Of a stretch of 64,000 nt of DNA, positions 17,292-26,119 are shown in pieces. Made by a program: the position numbers and the translations under genes. Under the pieces are notes generated by a model, which had not been told where the DNA came from, did no database searches, and saw only the letters and a list, made by a program, of their open reading frames with translations. Position 1 is the first letter of the stretch. Every line of letters starts with the position of its first letter. Origin of the DNA: Flavobacterium anhuiense. GTDB lineage: Bacteria; Bacteroidota; Bacteroidia; Flavobacteriales; Flavobacteriaceae. Location of the stretch: NCBI RefSeq assembly GCF_004151235.1, contig NZ_JUIV01000013.1:80399-144398 (forward strand), given 5' to 3'.

Positions 17292-18044
17292 ATGGCACTT
17301 TTAGAAAATAAAGTAGCTTTTGTATCTGGCGGCGGTTCAGGAATCGGACGCGCAGTGGCAGAAGCCTACGCTCGAGAAGGAGCAAAAGTAGTTGTAGCTG
17401 ATATAAATGTAGAACACGGTCAAGAAACCGTAAAAATGATAAAGGAAAAGGGCGGAGAAGCCTTTTTTATAAAAGGAGACTCTTCGAGTGCTGCTGACAA
17501 TAAACATATGGTTGAGGTGACGGTTTCAAAATATGGCCGATTGGACATTGCCTGCAACAATGCGGGAATGGGAGGGCCAGCAAAACCAACTGGAGAATAC
17601 GAGCCAGAAGCTTGGGATAAGGTTATTGCATTAAATTTAAGCGGTGTTTTTTATGCTTGCCGTTATCAATTGGAGCAAATGGAGAAAAATGGCGGAGGAA
17701 GCATTGTAAATATTGCTTCAATTCATGGACAAGTTGCTGCGCCAAATAGTGTTGCATATACAGCGAGTAAACATGGTGTGGTTGGTTTGACAAAAAATAT
17801 TGCAGTAGAATATGCACAGAAAAACATTCGATGCAATGCTGTTGGACCAGGTTATATTGAAACAGCACTTTTAAAAGATAATCTTAATAAAGATATGATG
17901 CAGGCTATTGCAGCAAAATCTGCAATGAACCGTTTAGGAACCGCAGAAGAAGTTGCCGAACTGGTAGTTTTTCTAAATTCTGATAAATCATCATTCACAA
18001 CAGGAAGTTATATTATTGCTGATGGAGGTTATACCGCAGTTTAA
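17292..18044 (+). CDS. SDR family oxidoreductase
   Basis: The 250-residue protein is a classical short-chain dehydrogenase: cofactor loop 'SGGGSGIGRA' (about 12-21), Asp at the end of beta-2 ('VVADIN', favouring NAD), 'NNAGMGG' (about 87-93), catalytic Ser near 'NIASIHG' and the Tyr-xxx-Lys pair in 'YTASKHG' (about 155-161). The C-terminal 'IIADGGYTAV' is typical of the glucose-dehydrogenase/FabG-like group. The substrate is not deducible. A terminator hairpin follows at 18083. Confidence 0.88.
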   Translation: MALLENKVAFVSGGGSGIGRAVAEAYAREGAKVVVADINVEHGQETVKMIKEKGGEAFFIKGDSSSAADNKHMVEVTVSKYGRLDIACNNAGMGGPAKPTGEYEPEAWDKVIALNLSGVFYACRYQLEQMEKNGGGSIVNIASIHGQVAAPNSVAYTASKHGVVGLTKNIAVEYAQKNIRCNAVGPGYIETALLKDNLNKDMMQAIAAKSAMNRLGTAEEVAELVVFLNSDKSSFTTGSYIIADGGYTAV

Positions 18045-18082
18045 TATTTTTTATTAGAGAATATTATTTTGAATTAGTAAAA

Positions 18083-18113
18083 GGCAGTAAGGGAAAGCTT
18101 ACTGCTTTTTTTG
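18083..18113 (+). terminator. Terminator after the SDR gene
   Basis: GCAGTAAG / CTTACTGC arms with a 6-base loop followed by seven T residues. Confidence 0.85.
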
Positions 18114-18200
18114 TAGATGAAAAATGATTTTTAAAAATAATGTTATTAAAAATAAAATCAATTATAGAATAGAAAACTGGCCGATGTGTGACTTTCTTTT

Positions 18201-18710
18201 TTACGCAAATATATTTTTCAATTCCACTAAATCAATTTTGCTTTGATCTGAAAAGTTGAAAAAATAATTCAATTGCCATTTCTGCGTTTTCTGTGCCTGT
18301 TTGCTTGTAGTTTCATCCCACGGAGGATAAACTCTTGTGGCTCTGATACCTTCTTTGTTTTGGGTAGAAAAAATGCCTTTTTCTAATAATGTTTTTTTCG
18401 GAAAAATAAACTGTCCCCAATTTTGATCTTTTCGAACAGTTACAATTACAAAATCAATAGTATCGGAATAATCAAAAGGCTCAATTATTCCCGATTGATT
18501 TCGTTTCCATAAAGTCACAAATTGTCCTATCTTGGTTGGGGTAATTTTAGCCTCTCTATAGCAAATGTTGTTATTGTTTAACTGAAAACGAAATGCACTG
18601 TATTCCTCACTTTCGCTTTCTTTTTGAAAAGTGGTCATTTGCAAACCAGCTTTGTCAAAAATAACTTTCTTGCTCAATAATAAATCAAGCGAATCAATTG
18701 TAAAATCCAT
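18201..18710 (-). CDS. MepB family protein
   Basis: The 169-residue soluble protein has the MepB pattern: 'EYSAFRFQLNNNNICYREAKITPTKIGQFVTLWKR' in the first half (about 36-70), 'FVIVTVRK..NWGQFIFPK..LLEKGI' in the middle, and 'RVYPPWDETTSKQAQKTQKWQLNYF' towards the end (quoted in part). The family is named for the third gene of the Staphylococcus mepRAB multidrug locus, but its biochemical role is unknown. Here no MepR or MepA gene is adjacent. It is a single-gene unit. Confidence 0.82.
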   Translation of the reverse strand: MDFTIDSLDLLLSKKVIFDKAGLQMTTFQKESESEEYSAFRFQLNNNNICYREAKITPTKIGQFVTLWKRNQSGIIEPFDYSDTIDFVIVTVRKDQNWGQFIFPKKTLLEKGIFSTQNKEGIRATRVYPPWDETTSKQAQKTQKWQLNYFFNFSDQSKIDLVELKNIFA

Positions 18711-18756
18711 AAAAAATCTATTCTAAATATAGCCTGAAAATTACTACAAATTTGCT

Positions 18757-20499
18757 TTAGAAATTGACATTTAGCCCAAAATTTAATCCCCATTGGAACT
18801 GGTTGAAAGACTGGCTGTTTAGTGGATTGATGTAATAATTTACCGCAGGCTCAACAAAAACATTGGTCTTTTTGTACACGCGATATTGAACGGTACTGCT
18901 CAAAGTAGAACCATAAACATAATTATTCGCATTGACATTTTCCCCAATAGTATGCCCGTCTAAAACTACATTGTTTGAAATCAATTTACCTACAAAACCT
19001 CCAGTGTTTACGTTAATGCTCGCTTTATTTTGATTAAAAACAGAGTAAGAAACTTCTAGTGGCATTTCTACATATCTTAAATTTTGATCTAATTTTCCAG
19101 TTTGAACATTTTCATTTTTCAAAGCTTCTTTTGTGCTATTAGAAATTAGAAGGTAATCTTGAGTAGGTGAGTTAGCTGATGCAACAGGATAGCTGTCAGG
19201 AGTAAAAAAAGCATTGTTTTTAGCACTCACATAAGATACATTGGCAACACTTTGTCCTAATTCGCTGATTTTTAATCCAGAACCTACAGCCCATTTATTG
19301 TTAATACTATATTTAGTTTTTACGCCATAAGAATTAGATTGTTTAGAATCGTTTACGTTCCCTAATGTTTTATCGTTTTTGGTATTTTCAGAACTTGCTA
19401 TGCCTGCAAAAACGGCAACTGCCCATCTTTCCTTTTTATTGATAAGATTGTCTTTTTTCTCTTTTTCTTCTTTTTTCTTTTCTGGAGCTAAAATCCTTTT
19501 TTCTAAATTTTGAAGCTCAGCCAATTGTATAGAGTCTGTTTTGCTCAAACTATTAGCAATCTTCACATCGTCTTTTATGATCACCGCTTTGTCAGTTCGT
19601 TTAGTCTCATTTATACTTAATGCATTTTTGTTCGAATTATATGCATTGCTGTTTGTTAAAGAGTTAGTATTTGCGGAAGAACTATGATTATTGAGTGCTA
19701 AACTTTTATTGTTTTTCGCAGAAAACTGTTCTTCAAAAATAGAATTTGAAAGCTGTTTTTTTACTGTCGAATTAAATTTGCTTTGTTTTCCAAATGCAAT
19801 TCGTTCTTCAGAAATTCCTTTATTAGAAGATTTTGTATTATTTTCTAAAATAGATTTTTTGGAAGATTTTAGAATCGACTTGTTTTCTGAAGAGCCAAAA
19901 TTTTGATATGCAATAGATTGGTTCGGAGCATTTGCTGGAACCGCTGTGTTAGATTTTTTAGAAGATTTTGCAGTCGATTTTTCTTCTGATGAACCTGAAT
20001 TTTGATATGCAACAGATTCGTTCGGAGCATTTGCTGGAACCACTACATTAGATTTCGAATCTTTTTTACTGCTTTTGTTCTTAGAGTTTGTTTCTGCTAC
20101 AGAAGTCTCTTGAACTTGAATTCCTGATTCATTATTGAATTGATTCTTCGTATCATTTCCATTTAAAGAATCTATTTTTTTGTCAGTATTTTTAGTTCGG
20201 ACTAAATTTCTGTCGTTAGAATTATCGTTTGTGTTTTTGTCAAGAACAATACTATTTCTGCCGTTTTCTAAATTGCCATCGTTGAGGTTATTGTTTTTAG
20301 ACGAATCAGTAAAATGTAAAATTGAAGGCAGAAGCAACCCTAATAATAAGCATGCAGCAGCCGACCACCAAAGAATAACTCTCTTCTTCTTTTTAGGTTT
20401 GTCTAATTTTTTTTCAATCTGACTCCATAATTCTGGAGGCGGAACACTCGAAAAGTCTTCCATTGATGAAAAAATATCTTCTATTTTGTGCTTCTTCAT
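18757..20499 (-). CDS. Trans-envelope anti-sigma-like protein with C-terminal beta-barrel
   Basis: This 580-residue protein has three parts. Residues 1-40 are cytoplasmic and start with a short helical segment ending 'PPELWSQIEKKL' and a Lys-rich stop. Residues 41-61 form one membrane helix. A long Asn/Ser/Lys linker (about 65-330) follows, containing a 33-residue repeat (about 153-184 and 186-217, each with VPANAPN.S.AYQN). The C-terminal 220 residues look like an outer-membrane beta-barrel ('RWAVAVFAGIASSEN' to the final aromatic 'LNFGLNVNF'). The gene overlaps the upstream ECF sigma gene by 4 bases. The design suggests an anti-sigma domain physically linked to the outer membrane. Confidence 0.72.
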   Translation of the reverse strand: MKKHKIEDIFSSMEDFSSVPPPELWSQIEKKLDKPKKKKRVILWWSAAACLLLGLLLPSILHFTDSSKNNNLNDGNLENGRNSIVLDKNTNDNSNDRNLVRTKNTDKKIDSLNGNDTKNQFNNESGIQVQETSVAETNSKNKSSKKDSKSNVVVPANAPNESVAYQNSGSSEEKSTAKSSKKSNTAVPANAPNQSIAYQNFGSSENKSILKSSKKSILENNTKSSNKGISEERIAFGKQSKFNSTVKKQLSNSIFEEQFSAKNNKSLALNNHSSSANTNSLTNSNAYNSNKNALSINETKRTDKAVIIKDDVKIANSLSKTDSIQLAELQNLEKRILAPEKKKEEKEKKDNLINKKERWAVAVFAGIASSENTKNDKTLGNVNDSKQSNSYGVKTKYSINNKWAVGSGLKISELGQSVANVSYVSAKNNAFFTPDSYPVASANSPTQDYLLISNSTKEALKNENVQTGKLDQNLRYVEMPLEVSYSVFNQNKASINVNTGGFVGKLISNNVVLDGHTIGENVNANNYVYGSTLSSTVQYRVYKKTNVFVEPAVNYYINPLNSQSFNQFQWGLNFGLNVNF

Positions 20500-21059
20500 G
20501 CTATCTTAAAATTTTTTATGCTCAAAATTCGCTTTTGTAATATGTGTTTAGCGCGATTTAAATTTGATTTTGATGTTCCTTCGGAGATTTTTAATAGTTC
20601 GGCTATTTCTTTGTGTTTCATTTTTTCGAATACATAGAGGTTAAAAACTGTCCGGTATTGATCTGGTAAATCTCGAATGTATTCCAGCAGTTTTTCCTGT
20701 TCTATCGGAATTGCTTCCAGTTCCTCTTCTTCTATAAAATCGGTATCGGGATCAAAAACATCTAAAAAGAAACTCTCTTTTTTCTTTTTGTTTAAAGTTT
20801 CGATGAGTTTGTTTATAAAAATACGTTTCAGCCAGCCCTCAAAACTTCCTTCAAATTTATATTGGCTTATTTTCTGAAAGGCAATTACAAATGCTTCCTG
20901 AAAAACATCTTTCGCGTCATCTTCGTTCTTCATATATTTCAAACATATACCATATAAAACAGGAGAGAACAACTGATAAATTTTCAGTTGTCCCTCTCTG
21001 TCATTTTTCATGCACAGTTTGATATATTTTTCTAACTCGTCTTTCAAGAAATGGTTCAA
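20496..21059 (-). CDS. ECF-type RNA polymerase sigma factor
   Basis: The protein (187 residues from a TTG at 21059; an alternative ATG start lies at 21011) has sigma region 2 with 'NEDDAKDVFQEAFVIAFQKI' and 'FEGWLKRIFINKLIE' and region 4 with 'HKEIAELLKISEGTSKSNLNRAKHIL' (quoted in part). An acidic insert ('DPDTDFIEEEELEAIP', about 100-115) separates the two domains, which is common in Bacteroidota ECF factors. The stop overlaps the start of the 580-residue anti-sigma-like gene (ATGA), so both are made together. A -7 box TATTTTTG sits at 21071-21078, so the leader would be very short. Confidence 0.9.
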   Translation of the reverse strand: MNHFLKDELEKYIKLCMKNDREGQLKIYQLFSPVLYGICLKYMKNEDDAKDVFQEAFVIAFQKISQYKFEGSFEGWLKRIFINKLIETLNKKKKESFFLDVFDPDTDFIEEEELEAIPIEQEKLLEYIRDLPDQYRTVFNLYVFEKMKHKEIAELLKISEGTSKSNLNRAKHILQKRILSIKNFKIA

Positions 21060-21098
21060 ATTTGATTTTGCAAAAATAGTTTTAAATAGCGTACAAAA

Positions 21099-21497
21099 CT
21101 ATCTTTTAAAAATAGCTTGAGTACCATCTTGACTGTTGCTTACAATGGTTAGGTTTTGATTGTCAAGGTTTTCTATTATGTAAGTTTTGCCTTCAAACGT
21201 AATTAAGTCACATTCTGAATGGTCAAAATAACTCTTTCCTTTTTCTATCTGATAGGCACTGTTTCTAATCTCTATATTATTTTTATAAGTAATAATTCTT
21301 CCTTTTTCAGTAAAGACAATTTTCTTATTAAATCCAATTGTTTTTGGTGTTGCTATGTAAGGGTTATTAGAACCTCCAATAGATTTTTTCCAAATCCAAG
21401 TATTTATAATTGATTTTGCGGTTTTTTTTGAATCATTTATAGGAATCATTGATGAAAATAAAAAACAGATAATAAAAGAAAAAAAGAGTTTCTTCAT
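21099..21497 (-). CDS. Exported protein of unknown function (lipocalin-like size)
   Basis: The 132-residue protein has an N-terminal signal sequence ('LFFSFIICFLFSSM') without a lipobox Cys, so it is probably periplasmic. The mature part begins 'WIWKKSIGG' and continues in short beta strands ('IVFTEKGRIITYKNN', 'YIIENLDNQNLTIVSNS'), a pattern similar to small lipocalin-like domains in Bacteroidota lipoproteins. It lies 7 bases after the PrcB-like gene and is probably co-transcribed with it. I do not recognise a named family. Confidence 0.6.
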   Translation of the reverse strand: MKKLFFSFIICFLFSSMIPINDSKKTAKSIINTWIWKKSIGGSNNPYIATPKTIGFNKKIVFTEKGRIITYKNNIEIRNSAYQIEKGKSYFDHSECDLITFEGKTYIIENLDNQNLTIVSNSQDGTQAIFKR

Positions 21498-21504
21498 GAT
21501 AGAA

Positions 21505-22383
21505 TTATTTTAAGCTTGTAATTTTTTCCTGAATTGCTTTTTTGAAAAGTTTTATTTCTGAACTTTGATCTGAAGTATCGTTATTATCAATATAAATTCT
21601 GGTAACGCTTGCTCCTTGACGAAGCTCAAAATAAATTCCGCCTTGATTCGCAGAATCTGGAGAACCATAAGTTTTAGTTTGTCCTTTTATAGCTAAAATT
21701 TCTGAAGGAACACTTTTTAATAATAAACTATATTCGCCTCTTTTAATTGTCGGAGTATATTTGTATTGTCCGAAATCGTATTTACCAGCTCCAACGTTTA
21801 AGAATTTTAAAATGTTATACTCGTTAAGCTGATAAAATTTTTGGCAGTCTGCACCTGTACATTCATTATGGAAACTTCCAATAATTATATTGTCAGCGAC
21901 TTCTGTTGTTTTATTGAAAATCATTCCTTTTGTTGTTTTCGGGATCAAAACAAAATCAGAAGGATAAGTAGGAGTTTGCGTTACGTCTTCACCCACAGCA
22001 GGGGCTTTTTCGTAGTAATTAACAACGATTTCACAATTATTTTCTACTATGGAGCTAATTACGATGTCATAGCCGCTTGTAGGTTTGGCGCCAGCAAAAA
22101 TCCCAACTAAATATTCTTTTGTAAAATCAATATTTGGATCACTTGCAACTTGACAACTGTTTGCATGTTTTGTAAAATACTGATCCATTTTTTCTTGAGA
22201 TGGAATAATAACTGCTGCAGCATTATTTGGTTGAGATTTTACACTATAATTACACAAGAAAGGAAAACCAGTAAAATTTACAGTTGTATTAGCTCCACAA
22301 TCTACATAATTATTATTTCCGTCACTAAGCGAACAAGCACTGAATCCAAAGGCTACAAATAAGCCAAGTATTAATTTTTTCAT
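21505..22383 (-). CDS. Lipoprotein with PrcB_C-type domain
   Basis: The 292-residue protein has a lipoprotein signal (lipobox FSAC near residue 17). Residues about 85-160 match the PrcB C-terminal domain: 'IDFTKEYLVGIFAGAKPTSGYDI', 'EIVVNYYEKAP' and 'TPTYPSDFVLIPKT' (quoted in part). In Treponema PrcB assists a protease complex, but the domain occurs in many Bacteroidota lipoproteins of unknown role. The C-terminal 110 residues form a second, unassigned beta-rich part. It is cotranscribed with the small exported protein downstream. The promoter-side gap to rmuC is ordinary. Confidence 0.72.
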   Translation of the reverse strand: MKKLILGLFVAFGFSACSLSDGNNNYVDCGANTTVNFTGFPFLCNYSVKSQPNNAAAVIIPSQEKMDQYFTKHANSCQVASDPNIDFTKEYLVGIFAGAKPTSGYDIVISSIVENNCEIVVNYYEKAPAVGEDVTQTPTYPSDFVLIPKTTKGMIFNKTTEVADNIIIGSFHNECTGADCQKFYQLNEYNILKFLNVGAGKYDFGQYKYTPTIKRGEYSLLLKSVPSEILAIKGQTKTYGSPDSANQGGIYFELRQGASVTRIYIDNNDTSDQSSEIKLFKKAIQEKITSLK

Positions 22384-22569
22384 AATTATTTTAATAGGTT
22401 TATATCTTGTAGATAGTGCTTTGTAAAAAAGGTTGCGTTGAGGTTTGTTTTTTTTTGAAAAAAAATAAATGTTGATTTAGTTTGAATTGAATATGAATTA
22501 GTGAAATTTCTATTTTAAAAATTAAGCACTACGCATTATTGAGTACTTTTACGTTAAATTACCTTAGTT

Positions 22570-23943
22570 ATGACTGATTTTTTACCATTTTTATTGGGTT
22601 TTGTTGTTGCGCTTTCTATAGGAATATACATAGGAAGAATGCTTTCGTTATCCAAATTTCAATCAGAAAGAGCTATTTCTGAGGAAAGATTAAATGCATT
22701 AAATAGTCAATTGCAGATGTTGAAAGAGCAGTTTGAAAGCGAAAAAAATAACTTTCAGAAACAATTGCAGTTTAATATTTCTGAAAAAGAAAATATTCGT
22801 ACAGAAAAAGACAGTTTAGCAATTCAGCTTTCTAAAAAAGAAGTAGATTTTGAAAATTTATGGGAACGCCATAAAGAACAAAAAAGCGAAATTAATGAGC
22901 TTCAGGAAAAATTTACCAAAGAATTTGAAAACCTAGCCAATAAAATCTTAGAAGAAAAATCGGCAAAGTTTACCGAGCAAAATACTGTAAACATGAAAAA
23001 TATCCTGACGCCTTTGCAGGACAAAATTCAGGTTTTTGAACAGAAAGTAGAGCAAACACATAAAGAAAGTATTGATTATCATGCAGCGCTTCGCCAGCAG
23101 ATTATTGGCTTGAGCGAAATGAATGCGCAAATGAGCAAAGAAACCTTAAATCTTACGAAAGCATTAAAAGGCGACAGCAAAATGCAAGGAAATTGGGGAG
23201 AATTGGTTTTGGAACGTGTTCTAGAAAAATCGGGATTAGAAAAAGGAAGAGAATATGAAGTGCAGCAGAGTTTTACCAATAGTGAAGGCAATCGCGTTTT
23301 TCCAGACGTGGTAATCAATCTTCCAGATGGTAAAAAAATGATTGTTGATTCTAAAGTTTCGCTTGCCGCTTATGAAAAATGGGTAAACGAAGAATCAGAA
23401 CTGTTAAAAATAGAATTTCTTAAAGAACACGTTATTTCTATTAAAAGACATGTTGAGCAGTTGGGCAGTAAAAATTATCATGATTTGTACCAAATGGAAA
23501 GTCCAGATTTTGTTCTGCTTTTTATTCCGATGGAGCCTGCTTTTGCCATTGCATTAAACGAAGATCCTACATTATACACCAAAGCTTTTGACCGAAACAT
23601 TGTTATTGTAACGCCAAGTACGCTTTTGGCAACGTTAAGAACGATTGACAGTATGTGGACCAATCAGAAACAGCAGGAAAATGCCTTAGAGATTGCAAGA
23701 CAAGCAGGAGCTTTGTATGACAAATTTGAAGGTTTTGTAACCGATTTAGTTCGAATTGGAAATAAAATAAAAGATACCAAAACAGAATACGAAAGAGCAA
23801 TGAATAAATTGGTTGACGGCAAAGGAAATCTGATTTCGAGTGTAGAAAGACTGAAAAAAATGGGAGCGAAGGCAAAGAAGTCACTTCCAGATAATATTAT
23901 TGCAAGAGCAGCGAGTTCAGATGAAAATGAATTATTGAATTAG
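22570..23943 (+). CDS. rmuC: DNA recombination protein RmuC
   Basis: The 457-residue protein has an N-terminal membrane helix (about 4-22), a long coiled coil (about 28-200) and a C-terminal PD-(D/E)XK-like nuclease-fold domain with the RmuC hallmarks 'GNWGELVLERVLEKSGLEKG', 'FPDVVINLPDGKKMIVDSKVSL' and 'FIPMEPAF' (quoted in part). RmuC limits inversions at short inverted repeats in E. coli. The high density of inverted repeats in this window makes its presence fitting, though it is a common gene. It is monocistronic with no overlap to neighbours. Confidence 0.92.
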   Translation: MTDFLPFLLGFVVALSIGIYIGRMLSLSKFQSERAISEERLNALNSQLQMLKEQFESEKNNFQKQLQFNISEKENIRTEKDSLAIQLSKKEVDFENLWERHKEQKSEINELQEKFTKEFENLANKILEEKSAKFTEQNTVNMKNILTPLQDKIQVFEQKVEQTHKESIDYHAALRQQIIGLSEMNAQMSKETLNLTKALKGDSKMQGNWGELVLERVLEKSGLEKGREYEVQQSFTNSEGNRVFPDVVINLPDGKKMIVDSKVSLAAYEKWVNEESELLKIEFLKEHVISIKRHVEQLGSKNYHDLYQMESPDFVLLFIPMEPAFAIALNEDPTLYTKAFDRNIVIVTPSTLLATLRTIDSMWTNQKQQENALEIARQAGALYDKFEGFVTDLVRIGNKIKDTKTEYERAMNKLVDGKGNLISSVERLKKMGAKAKKSLPDNIIARAASSDENELLN

Positions 23944-24030
23944 AAGAGAAAGTAAAAAGAGAAAAGACGCAAGAAAAAATACCAACCAAATATAGAATAC
24001 AACTAATCAAAACATTCCAAAAACAAAAAC

Positions 24031-24579
24031 ATGAGTACAGATTTTAAACCAGTTTCTTCATCAAAAGTTAGTATATCAGAATTAATGCTACCATCGCATA
24101 CTAACTTTAGCGGAAAAATTCACGGGGGATATATTTTACAATTACTAGATCAGATTGCTTTTGCATCGGCATCAAAATTCAGCGGAAATTATTGCGTAAC
24201 AGCTTCTGTAGATACGGTAAACTTTCTGAAACCAATTGAAGTTGGAGAATTAGTAACCATGAAGGCCTCTGTAAATTATGTTGGAAGAAGCTCTATGATT
24301 GTCGGCATTCGCGTAGAAGCAGAAAATATTCAGACAGGAGTTGTCAAACATTGCAATTCGTCTTATTTTACAATGGTTGCCAAAGATAAAGAAGGTAAAA
24401 GTGTTCAGGTTCCAGGATTAATCTTGTCAAACTTAGAGGAAGTGCGTCGTTTTAGAAAAGCAATAAAACATATTGAAGTTAGAAAAGAAGTAGAAGAGCA
24501 CGAAAAATTGGCCAATATAAATTCTATTGAAGATTTGGCGAGTTTAGAAAAATATAATGTCCTTTTAGAAATTAGCTAA
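24031..24579 (+). CDS. Acyl-CoA thioesterase (hotdog fold, YciA/ACOT type)
   Basis: The 182-residue protein has one hotdog domain with 'HTNFSGKIHGGYILQLLDQIAF' (the central helix with catalytic Asp, partly quoted), 'VTASVDTVNFLKPIEVGELVTMKASV' and 'SSMIVGIRVEAEN'. This is the YciA-like branch of acyl-CoA thioesterases, cleaving acyl-CoA to free acid. The C-terminal 45 residues are a charged helical tail (to 'SLEKYNVLLEIS') not needed for the fold. It lies just upstream of a VOC protein but with its own spacing. Confidence 0.88.
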   Translation: MSTDFKPVSSSKVSISELMLPSHTNFSGKIHGGYILQLLDQIAFASASKFSGNYCVTASVDTVNFLKPIEVGELVTMKASVNYVGRSSMIVGIRVEAENIQTGVVKHCNSSYFTMVAKDKEGKSVQVPGLILSNLEEVRRFRKAIKHIEVRKEVEEHEKLANINSIEDLASLEKYNVLLEIS

Positions 24580-24621
24580 ATTTTCTTATATTTAGTAGAT
24601 ACACATTAAATATTAGAAATT

Positions 24622-25017
24622 ATGGTCAAGTTTGGATATACAATTTTATACGTTGAAAATGTCGAAGAATCTATCGTGTTTTATGAAAATGCTTTTGGGT
24701 TTTCGAGAAAATTTGTCACGCCAGAAGGAGATTATGGCGAATTGATTACAGGAGAAACAACACTTTCTTTTGCTTCGAAGAAATTAGCCTCAAAAAGTTT
24801 ACCTGATGGTTTTATCGAAAGCAGTTTAGAAGACAAACCTTTTGCCATAGAAATTGGTTTTATTACAGATAATGTTCCTGAAGTTTTACAAAAAGCAACT
24901 TCTTTTGGCGCTGTTATCGTTTCTGAACCTGTAGAAAAACCTTGGGGACAGATTGTGGCTTATGCAAGAGACTTAAATGGTTTTTTGATTGAGATTTGTA
25001 CAGAGGTTAAAGCATAG
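24622..25017 (+). CDS. VOC family (glyoxalase/bleomycin resistance-like) protein
   Basis: The 131-residue protein is a pair of beta-alpha-beta-beta-beta modules: 'GYTILYVENVEESIVFYENAFGF' in the first half (about 4-26) and 'FAIEIGFITDNVPEVLQKATSFGA' plus 'PWGQIVAYARDLNGFLIEICTE' in the second (quoted in part). Glu at the C-terminal strand and an equivalent metal-ligand position in the first module are retained, so it may bind a divalent metal. The substrate cannot be told; glyoxalase and fosfomycin/bleomycin-type roles are all possible. Confidence 0.83.
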   Translation: MVKFGYTILYVENVEESIVFYENAFGFSRKFVTPEGDYGELITGETTLSFASKKLASKSLPDGFIESSLEDKPFAIEIGFITDNVPEVLQKATSFGAVIVSEPVEKPWGQIVAYARDLNGFLIEICTEVKA

Positions 25018-25042
25018 AAATTCGTTGTCAAAAATTACGGTA

Positions 25043-25330
25043 AAGTCCCTACGGGACAAAATGTGGGTGAACCAATATTTTTTTCTACTGATATATACTT
25101 CCTAGCGGAATATTTGAAAATGGTAAAAAAAATCTACCAATATGTAATTCCTAATGGAATATTTTGAAAATGATATTGTGAAGAAATATCTCGGAGAGAT
25201 TACATATCGGTGGAAAAAGAATTACACAAGCCAATATTTTGAAAATGATATTGTGGAGAAATATCTCGTAGAGATTACATATCGGTAGAAAAAAAATTAC
25301 ACACACCGATATTTTGTCCCGTAAGGACTT
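25043..25330. repeat. Composite inverted-repeat element with internal 75-bp tandem repeats
   Basis: 20-bp end arms AAGTCCCTACGGGACAAAAT (25043-25062) and its near-perfect complement (25311-25330, one mismatch) bracket an array. Inside are two 75-bp direct repeats (25159-25233 and 25234-25308) and a shorter related unit before them. Each unit contains the motif ACATATCGGT, or its complement. The 531-base gap 25018-25549 holds nothing else of note apart from a weak CAGAT/ATCTG hairpin near 25472-25490. Confidence 0.75.
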
Positions 25331-25549
25331 TTTCCACAATCCCTTTAATGAGGTAAAAATTCACAAATTTTTAGCATTGCTCTCAGAACTTTTAATGGGG
25401 AAATTTCGTAACTTTAAGTGTAATTATTGGGTTACGGAATTTTTTCACTGAGTATTGCCGTTCGATTTTTCAGATTATTAGGATCTGATTTTTTATTTTC
25501 TCTTAGTCAGAACAAATTGAATGACATAATTGTTTAAATGTAGACGATT

Positions 25550-26116
25550 ATGAAAACAACTACCTTACTATTTTTATTTTTTACCGCCTTTTCTGTCATT
25601 GCCCAAGACAAATTTTTTACTAATACAGGAACAATAAATTTTGAAGCTTCTGTTCCAATGTTTGAAGAAATTAGAGCAGTAAATAGACAAGTTGCCATAC
25701 TGTTAGAACCAAAAACAAGTACTCTTATATGTACTGTTATCGTTAAAGATTTTCGCTTTAAATTGAATTTGATGCAAGAGCATTTCAATGAAAATTATAT
25801 GGAAAGCAATCGCTATCCAAAAGCAGTTTTTAAAGGAAAAATAGAAAAATTTGATTTGAAAGATATTAATGAGATTGAAAAACAATATCAGATAAAAGGG
25901 AAACTGAATTTACGCGGAAAATCAAAAGAGATTATCGTAAATGCTTTGATTAAAAGAGTTCCAGAAGGAATTCGGATAGTTTCGGATTTTCCGATTGAGG
26001 TTTCCGATTTTAATATTCATATTCCAACTCCTATAGCTTCCAAAATTGCCAAAACAGCAAATACAGAACTGACTGGAATAATTCGCAGTGATGAAACAAT
26101 GCTGACTTTGAAATAA
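25550..26116 (+). CDS. YceI family exported protein
   Basis: The 188-residue protein has a signal peptide (cleavage near 'VIAQ', residue 18) and a YceI lipocalin-like barrel with 'GTINFEASVPMFEEIRAVN', 'FNENYMESNRYPKAVFKGKIE' and 'KGKLNLRGKSKEIIVNALI' (quoted in part). YceI proteins bind isoprenoid or polyprenyl lipids in the periplasm. A TTGTTTAA half-site lies just upstream at 25530-25537, but the second arm is poor. Its nearness to the carotenoid region may or may not be meaningful. Confidence 0.88.
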   Translation: MKTTTLLFLFFTAFSVIAQDKFFTNTGTINFEASVPMFEEIRAVNRQVAILLEPKTSTLICTVIVKDFRFKLNLMQEHFNENYMESNRYPKAVFKGKIEKFDLKDINEIEKQYQIKGKLNLRGKSKEIIVNALIKRVPEGIRIVSDFPIEVSDFNIHIPTPIASKIAKTANTELTGIIRSDETMLTLK

Positions 26117-26119
26117 GAC

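Noticed and set aside
25151..25339. 62-codon frame with repeated peptide units
   Set aside because: It lies wholly in the tandem repeat element; the repetition in the peptide reflects the DNA repeats.
25530..25561. TTGTTTAA upstream of YceI as another operator
   Set aside because: Only one good arm; the second (GAAAACAA) has two mismatches, is two bases off in spacing and lies over the start codon.
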